DNA from: an uncultured Eubacteriales bacterium
GTDB lineage: Bacteria; Bacillota; Clostridia; Monoglobales; Monoglobaceae
DNA: 10,186 bases
Direction: 5' to 3'
Assembly (NCBI GenBank): GCA_900552305.1
Contig: URZD01000071.1
Span: 1-10,186, forward strand
Positions 5,651-10,186 of this stretch are shown here, piece after piece. The notes under the pieces are model-generated. The model made no database searches and was not told where the DNA came from. It saw nothing but the letters and a program-made list of their open reading frames with translations. The first letter of the stretch is position 1; each line of letters opens with the position of its first letter. The position numbers and the translations under genes are program-made.

Positions 5651-7627
5651 AGCGCAAAAAGCTATAATGATGACAGTATTGTTTCGCTGAAGGGTGCGGA
5701 CAGGGTAAGAAAACGCCCCGCCGTAATTTTCGGCTCGGACGGCATAGAGGGCTGCGAGCATTCTATGTTTGAGATACTGTCCAACTCTATCGACGAGGCG
5801 CGCGAGGGCTACGGCAAAAGGATAATCGTGCGCAGATTCCTTGACAAATCGATTGAGGTCGAGGACGAGGGCAGAGGAATACCTGTGGACTTTAACAAGC
5901 GCGAGGACAGGTATAACTGGGAGCTTGTATTCTGCGAGATGTATGCGGGCGGCAAGTACAAAAACAACTCGGGCGAAAACTATGAGTTCAGCCTGGGTCT
6001 TAACGGACTCGGCACCTGCGCGACTCAGTACAGCTCGGAGTATATGGACGTCGAGGTGCTGCGCGACGGCTTTAAATTCAACCTTCATTTTGAAAAGGGC
6101 GAAAATATCGGCGGACTTCAAAAAACCGAGTTCCGCCACAGACACACGGGTACGAAAATACGCTGGAAACCCGACCTTGACGTTTTTACGGATATTGATA
6201 TTCCGCTTGAATTTTACAAGGACACAATGAAAAAACAGGCGGTTGTCAATTCGGGCGTTCGCTTTATCCTTTATGACGAGCAGGAGGGCGGCGCGTTCGA
6301 GCAATACGAATTTTACTACGAAAACGGAATAGTGGACTACCTGACCGAGCTTTCGGGCGGCAAGGAGAAAACCTCCATTCAGTATATCGAGGCGGAACGC
6401 CGCGGCCGTGACCGTGAAGACAAGGAAGAATACAAAATGAAGATGAGCTTTGCGTTCTGCTTTAACAACGAGGTGAACGTAATAGAGTATTATCACAATT
6501 CGAGCTTTCTTGAATACGGCGGCGCGCCGGACAAGGCGGTAAGAAACGCGTTTGTGTACGCGATTGACAAATACCTTAAAGCCAACGGAAAGTACACCAA
6601 AAACGAATCAAAAATCCAGTTTGTGGATGTACAGGACAGCCTGTGTCTGATAAGCAATTCGTTCTCTACCATGACAAGCTATGAAAATCAGACAAAAAAG
6701 GCGATAAACAACAAGTTTATCCAGGAGGCAATGACGGAGTTTCTGCGCGAGCAGCTTGGAATATATTTTATCGAAAACAAAATGGACGCGGAGAAGATTG
6801 CGGAGCAGGTGCTTGTAAACAAGCGCAGCCGCGAAACCGCGGAGCGGACAAGGGTTAATATAAAGAAGAAGCTGGACGGCAAGATGGACGCGCTGAACCG
6901 CGTCAAAAAGTTTGTGGACTGCCGCAGCAAGGACTTGTCAAAGCGCGAGGTTTATATAGTGGAGGGCGACTCGGCTCTCGGTGCGTGTAAGCTCGGCAGG
7001 GACAGTGAATTTCAGGCGATAATGGCAATCCGCGGCAAAATTCTGAACTGCCTTAAAGCGGACTACGACAGAATTTTTAAGAGCGATATAATAATTGATT
7101 TGATGAAGGTTTTGGGGTGCGGCATTGAAATCAGCTCAAAGCATAACAAGGATTTAAGCTCCTTTGACCTTGACAATCTGCGCTGGAGCAAGATTATAAT
7201 ATGTACCGATGCGGATGTGGACGGCTATCAGATACGCACGCTTGTGCTTACCATGCTGTACCGCCTTGCGCCCACCCTTATCGAAAAAGGGTATGTATAT
7301 ATTGCGGAATCGCCGCTTTATGAGATAAACGTGAAGGATAAAACCTACTTTGCGTTTGACGAAAAGGAAAAAGCGGACATAATGAAGAAGGTCGAGGGCA
7401 AAAAGTACACAATTCAGCGCAGCAAGGGTCTTGGCGAGAACCAGCCGGAGATGATGTGGGAAACGACCATGAATCCCGAAACAAGGCGGCTTATCAAGGT
7501 AATGCCCGAGGACGCGGAAAGAACGCAGGCGGTGTTTGAACTGCTGCTCGGCGATAACCTTGCGGGAAGAAAAGAACACATAGCCGAAAACGGCTACAAA
7601 TATATAGATATGACAGATCTGATGTAA
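5648..7627 (+). CDS. Type IIA DNA topoisomerase, ATPase/TOPRIM subunit (GyrB/ParE-like, divergent)
   Basis: A 659-residue subunit that binds and hydrolyses ATP and, with the next gene's product, passes one DNA duplex through another. The GHKL ATPase domain has EILSNSIDEA (42-51, with E42 and N46), VEDEGRGIP (71-79, with D73), LGLNGLG (116-122), TGTK (167-170) and the QTK loop (348-350). The TOPRIM domain has VEGDSALG (438-445, E439), RGKILN (462-467) and TDADVDG (520-526, D521/D523/D525). KGLGENQPEMMWETTMNPETR (593-613) closely follows the family tail. Deviations from usual GyrB/ParE are RKRPAVIFG (21-29) for RKRPGMYIG, and a Leu at 444 for the usual Gly. There is no large GyrB-type insertion. 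It is translated from GTG. Whether this is a topoisomerase IV or an extra, third enzyme beside gyrase cannot be decided here, so no gene symbol is given. Confidence 0.9.
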   Translation: MSAKSYNDDSIVSLKGADRVRKRPAVIFGSDGIEGCEHSMFEILSNSIDEAREGYGKRIIVRRFLDKSIEVEDEGRGIPVDFNKREDRYNWELVFCEMYAGGKYKNNSGENYEFSLGLNGLGTCATQYSSEYMDVEVLRDGFKFNLHFEKGENIGGLQKTEFRHRHTGTKIRWKPDLDVFTDIDIPLEFYKDTMKKQAVVNSGVRFILYDEQEGGAFEQYEFYYENGIVDYLTELSGGKEKTSIQYIEAERRGRDREDKEEYKMKMSFAFCFNNEVNVIEYYHNSSFLEYGGAPDKAVRNAFVYAIDKYLKANGKYTKNESKIQFVDVQDSLCLISNSFSTMTSYENQTKKAINNKFIQEAMTEFLREQLGIYFIENKMDAEKIAEQVLVNKRSRETAERTRVNIKKKLDGKMDALNRVKKFVDCRSKDLSKREVYIVEGDSALGACKLGRDSEFQAIMAIRGKILNCLKADYDRIFKSDIIIDLMKVLGCGIEISSKHNKDLSSFDLDNLRWSKIIICTDADVDGYQIRTLVLTMLYRLAPTLIEKGYVYIAESPLYEINVKDKTYFAFDEKEKADIMKKVEGKKYTIQRSKGLGENQPEMMWETTMNPETRRLIKVMPEDAERTQAVFELLLGDNLAGRKEHIAENGYKYIDMTDLM

Positions 7628-7645
7628 GGGAGGCGGACGACATTG
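7626..7645 (+). promoter_or_regulatory. Ribosome binding site fixing a TTG start
   Basis: AAGGGAGG at 7626-7633 overlaps the stop codon of the preceding gene and lies nine bases before TTG 7643-7645. No ATG or GTG occurs in frame between the in-frame TAA at 7625-7627 and residue 17. Starting later would remove the conserved first helix, so TTG is the start. Confidence 0.85.
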
Positions 7646-9892
7646 GCTAAAAAACCTATAATAGAAAATCAGCAGATAACGGAAACTCTGGAAAGCAACT
7701 ATATGCCGTACGCCATGAGCGTTATCATATCAAGAGCCATTCCGGAGATTGACGGCTTTAAACCGTCGCACAGAAAGCTGCTCTATACCATGTACAAAAT
7801 GGGACTTATAAACGGAAACCGCACTAAGTCGGCAAACGTGGTCGGGCAGACAATGAAGCTCAACCCGCACGGTGACGCGGCAATTTATGAAACTATGGTC
7901 AGATTGACCGAGGGACACCAGGCGCTGCTGCATCCGCTTGTTGATTCAAAGGGTAACTTCGGACGTCAGTATTCGCGCGATATGGCGTATGCCGCGTCAC
8001 GTTATACAGAGGTAAAGCTGAGCGGCATCTGTACCGAGGTTTTTCGCGATATTGACAAGGACACAATCGATTTTGTCGATAACTATGACGGAACGATAAA
8101 GGAGCCGACCCTCCTTCCCGTCAGCTTTCCGAATGTGCTTGTAAATCCGAATCAGGGTATAGCGGTAGGCATGGCGTCAAATATTTGCAGCTTTAACCTG
8201 CGCGAGGTCTGCGAGGCGGCAATTTTGCTGATGAAAAAACCGGACGCGGATTTGACCGGGGTGCTGAAGGCTCCGGACTTCTCTACAGGCGGGGATATTA
8301 TATATGACGAGGCGGCGTTCCGCGAGATTTACACAACCGGCAGAGGTACGTTCAAAATCCGCGCCCGCTATGAATACGAGAAAAAGGCAAACTGCATAGA
8401 CATAACCGAGATACCGTATACGACTACGGTTGAGGCTATTATCGAGAAGATAATCGACCTTATAAAGCAGGGCAAGCTGAAGGAAATTTCGGACATACGC
8501 GACGAAACCGACCTGAGCGGTCTTAAGGTCACAATCGACCTTAAAAAGGGCACCGACCCCGACAGGCTTATGCAAAGACTGTACAAGATGACCCCGTTGC
8601 AGGACAGCTTTGGCTGCAACTTTAACATACTTGTCGAAGGCTCGCCGATGGTACTCGGCGTGGGCGACATTCTGTCGGAGTGGCTGAGATTCAGAAAGAA
8701 CTGCATAAAGCGCGGCATACGCTTTGATATTGCGAAAAAGAGCGACAAGCTACACCTTTTGCAGGGACTTGAAAAAATCCTGCTTGACATCGACAAGGCG
8801 ATAAAGATTGTCCGCGAAACCGAGGAGGACGCAATGGTCGTTCCCAACCTCATGAAGGGTTTTTCGATAGACGAGATTCAGGCGGAGTACGTTGCGGAGA
8901 TAAAGCTGCGCAACCTCAACAAGGAATACATTCTTAAACGAACCTCGGAGATTCAGGCGCTTATCAATGAGCTTGCGGAGCTGCGCGACACGCTTGAGAA
9001 CAACAAAAAAATAGAGAAAATCATCGAAAAACAGCTTAAAGAGATTATGAAAAAATTCGGTACGGAGCGCAAATCGGGCATAATCTATGAGCTTGCCGAG
9101 GACGGCGAGGAGGTTGCCGAGAGCATAGACAACTACCCTGTAAAGCTGTTCCGCACAAACGACAGCTATCTGAAAAAGATTTCGCTTACCTCGCTGAGAT
9201 TCAGCGGCGAGCAGAAGGTGAAGGAGGGCGACCGCATTGTTCAGGTTATAGAAACCGAGAACGCGGCGGAAATTCTTGCATTCTCCAATATGGGCGAGGT
9301 ATACAAGATTAAGGCGCACGAGGTTCCCGACAGCAAGGCGAGCCTTTTGGGCGAGTATATGCCGAATCTGCTCTCAATGGGCGAGGGCGAAAGGGTTGTC
9401 GGCATGATTGCGACAACCGACTTTTCGGGATATGTGCTGTTCTGCTTTGAAAACGGTAAAATGGCGAAAATCGAGCTGAAAAGCTATGAAACAAAGCTGA
9501 ACCGCAAAAAGCTGACAAACGCATATTCCACAGCGTCACCGATTGTAAAAATCCTTTATCTGAAGGAGGATACGGAACTTGTCGCGATAAGTGATATTGA
9601 CAAGGCGCTTATATTCGACACGGCGCAGATTGCGCCCAAAACCACGAAAAATTCGCAGGGCGTAAGCGTAATGACCCCCAAAAAGGGCAGCGTGGTTGCG
9701 GATGTAAAGCCGGCAAGCGAGGCGGGATTTAAGGAGCCGAAATACTATCGGACAAAGAACATTCCCGCAAAGGGCTGCTTTATAAGACCCGAGGACAAGG
9801 GCGAGGAACAGCTTACACTGTTTGACGCGGAAACGGACAAAGCCGCGGAAAATGAGGACGCACAGGCGGCGGACGCACCCGATAAAGAATAA
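7643..9892 (+). CDS. Type IIA DNA topoisomerase, breakage-reunion subunit (GyrA/ParC-like, divergent)
   Basis: A 749-residue subunit that cuts and rejoins both DNA strands. The N-terminal winged-helix region runs ETLESNYMPYAMSVIISRAIP (14-34), DGFKPSHRK (37-45), NPHGDAAIYE (74-83), GNFG (104-107) and AASRYTE (117-123), with Y121 the DNA-linking tyrosine and R120 its partner. DFVDNYDGT (143-151), GIAVGMASN (172-180) and a TGRG turn (232-235) follow the family. A coiled-coil C-gate region spans about 410-475. The C-terminal beta-propeller part (about 495-690) shows roughly four blades and no GyrA box (QRRGGKG), which suggests decatenation or relaxation rather than supercoiling. The tail after 718 is acidic and contains QLTLF (723-727). 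It is 15 bases after the partner subunit, and both form one operon. Deviations include one residue missing in the P.VRDGLKP motif and Ala79 at the position of E. coli GyrA Ser83. Confidence 0.9.
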   Translation: MAKKPIIENQQITETLESNYMPYAMSVIISRAIPEIDGFKPSHRKLLYTMYKMGLINGNRTKSANVVGQTMKLNPHGDAAIYETMVRLTEGHQALLHPLVDSKGNFGRQYSRDMAYAASRYTEVKLSGICTEVFRDIDKDTIDFVDNYDGTIKEPTLLPVSFPNVLVNPNQGIAVGMASNICSFNLREVCEAAILLMKKPDADLTGVLKAPDFSTGGDIIYDEAAFREIYTTGRGTFKIRARYEYEKKANCIDITEIPYTTTVEAIIEKIIDLIKQGKLKEISDIRDETDLSGLKVTIDLKKGTDPDRLMQRLYKMTPLQDSFGCNFNILVEGSPMVLGVGDILSEWLRFRKNCIKRGIRFDIAKKSDKLHLLQGLEKILLDIDKAIKIVRETEEDAMVVPNLMKGFSIDEIQAEYVAEIKLRNLNKEYILKRTSEIQALINELAELRDTLENNKKIEKIIEKQLKEIMKKFGTERKSGIIYELAEDGEEVAESIDNYPVKLFRTNDSYLKKISLTSLRFSGEQKVKEGDRIVQVIETENAAEILAFSNMGEVYKIKAHEVPDSKASLLGEYMPNLLSMGEGERVVGMIATTDFSGYVLFCFENGKMAKIELKSYETKLNRKKLTNAYSTASPIVKILYLKEDTELVAISDIDKALIFDTAQIAPKTTKNSQGVSVMTPKKGSVVADVKPASEAGFKEPKYYRTKNIPAKGCFIRPEDKGEEQLTLFDAETDKAAENEDAQAADAPDKE

Positions 9893-9899
9893 TTGAATT

Positions 9900-9938
9900 A
9901 CCCCGTTCATAATATAATTATGGCGGGGTGATTTTTTT
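9900..9938 (+). terminator. Intrinsic terminator of the topoisomerase operon, overlapping the next gene's start
   Basis: ACCCCG (9900-9905) pairs with CGGGGT (9924-9929). After a small internal loop, CATAAT (9908-9913) pairs with ATTATG (9917-9922) around a three-base loop. A run of seven T at 9932-9938 follows. It starts eight bases after the stop codon of the breakage-reunion subunit. Its right arm and T-run also form the ribosome binding site and start of the next gene. Confidence 0.8.
9913..9918 (+). promoter_or_regulatory. Possible -10 box TATAAT inside the terminator loop
   Basis: A perfect TATAAT lies in the upper stem and loop of the terminator. The nearest -35-like hexamer is TTGAAT at 9893-9898, only 14 bases upstream, so the spacing is poor. 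If used, transcription would start near 9925, inside the right arm, and the transcript could no longer form the hairpin. Confidence 0.3.
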
Positions 9939-9939
9939 G
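9925..9939 (+). promoter_or_regulatory. Ribosome binding site and TTG start of the last gene
   Basis: GGGGTGAT (9925-9932) lies close upstream of TTG 9937-9939, which begins a frame open to the end of the window. The ribosome binding site is the 3' arm of the terminator hairpin, and the start codon uses the last two bases of its T-run. Confidence 0.6.
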
Positions 9940-10186
9940 AAAAGAGCTATTGAAGAAACAAAAAGAGTTAAAAATTCGGCGGAGAGGGTGTACGGCGGTT
10001 TCTTTGTATCGGGGACGGACATAAGTACCGCAAAAAACGGCAGAATAAGGTTTGCAGCGTTTAGGGTGCGAAAGAGATATATCGCGTGTGCGCTGATTTT
10101 CTTTGTACTGACCGTGGCAGCGAGTGCGGTTTATGCGCATATCCGCGGACGGAGCGTGGAAACGTTTGTTACGCCGATGAACGGGC
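9937..10186 (+). CDS. Single-pass membrane protein, N-terminal part (possibly M23-type peptidase; runs off window)
   Basis: From TTG at 9937 the frame stays open for 83 codons to the end of the window. The product begins with a charged cytoplasmic stretch rich in Lys and Arg (about 1-47). One hydrophobic membrane helix follows (about 48-68, with CALIFFVLTV), preceded by RVRKRY, so the C-terminal part would be outside the cell. The last visible residues, ETFVTPMNG (75-83), resemble the PxxG.V entry into the LytM/M23 metallopeptidase fold, which cuts peptidoglycan peptides. This is too little to be sure, because the catalytic HxxxD and HxH motifs would lie beyond the window. The gene has the same strand as the topoisomerase operon but starts inside its terminator, so it is probably a separate transcription unit or depends on read-through. 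Confidence 0.6.
   Translation, partial: MKRAIEETKRVKNSAERVYGGFFVSGTDISTAKNGRIRFAAFRVRKRYIACALIFFVLTVAASAVYAHIRGRSVETFVTPMNG

Noticed and set aside
5519..6496. Long open frame of 325 codons on the minus strand, antisense to the topoisomerase ATPase subunit
   Set aside because: It lies opposite a clear GyrB/ParE-like gene, shows no recognisable domain, and is expected as a by-product of the codon bias of the real gene.
7643..9892. Assignment as housekeeping gyrA/gyrB
   Set aside because: The GyrA box is not visible, the propeller is short, and several near-invariant motifs differ, so a gyrase symbol would be unsafe.

Overview
The window looks like a chromosomal segment of a Gram-positive, Firmicutes-type bacterium, most likely a gut-type member of class Clostridia. 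This is inferred from strong AGGAGG-type ribosome binding sites, GTG and TTG start codons, GC-rich hairpins followed by T-runs, sigma-A type promoters, and the style of the sugar enzymes. No taxonomic marker is present, so the assignment is an inference.

Region 1 (1-1677, + strand) is the end of a sugar or polyol catabolic cluster. It holds the C-terminal part of a Gfo/Idh/MocA-family NAD(P)-dependent oxidoreductase. After a 163-base gap rich in hairpins comes a complete AP-endonuclease-2-fold sugar phosphate isomerase/epimerase. A 326-base gene-free stretch follows, with a large fold, three to four imperfect 42-base tandem repeats, and a strong terminator.

Region 2 (1678-5512) is a small sugar-use module. 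An AraC-family regulator on the minus strand diverges from a two-gene + strand operon: a ten-helix DMT/EamA transporter and a GH36 alpha-galactosidase without a signal peptide. The shared 114-base intergenic region has a near-consensus promoter for the regulator and a TTGAC-N5-GTCAA palindrome over the promoter elements. Because the galactosidase is probably cytoplasmic, the transporter may import its substrate and the regulator may sense it. The operon ends in a strong terminator.

Region 3 (5531-9938) is a two-gene operon for a divergent type IIA DNA topoisomerase. It has a TTTACA-17-TATAAT promoter flanked by A-tracts, then an ATPase/TOPRIM (GyrB/ParE-like) subunit starting with GTG, then a breakage-reunion (GyrA/ParC-like) subunit starting with TTG. 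All core catalytic residues are visible. The pair still departs from textbook gyrase and topoisomerase IV at several near-invariant motifs, has Ala at the quinolone-contacting serine position, lacks a visible GyrA box, and carries a QLTLF peptide in its acidic tail that resembles a sliding-clamp-binding motif.

Region 4 (9937-10186) is the 5' part of a further gene, a single-pass membrane protein with a short cytoplasmic N-terminus. Its ribosome binding site and TTG start are embedded in the terminator of the topoisomerase operon.
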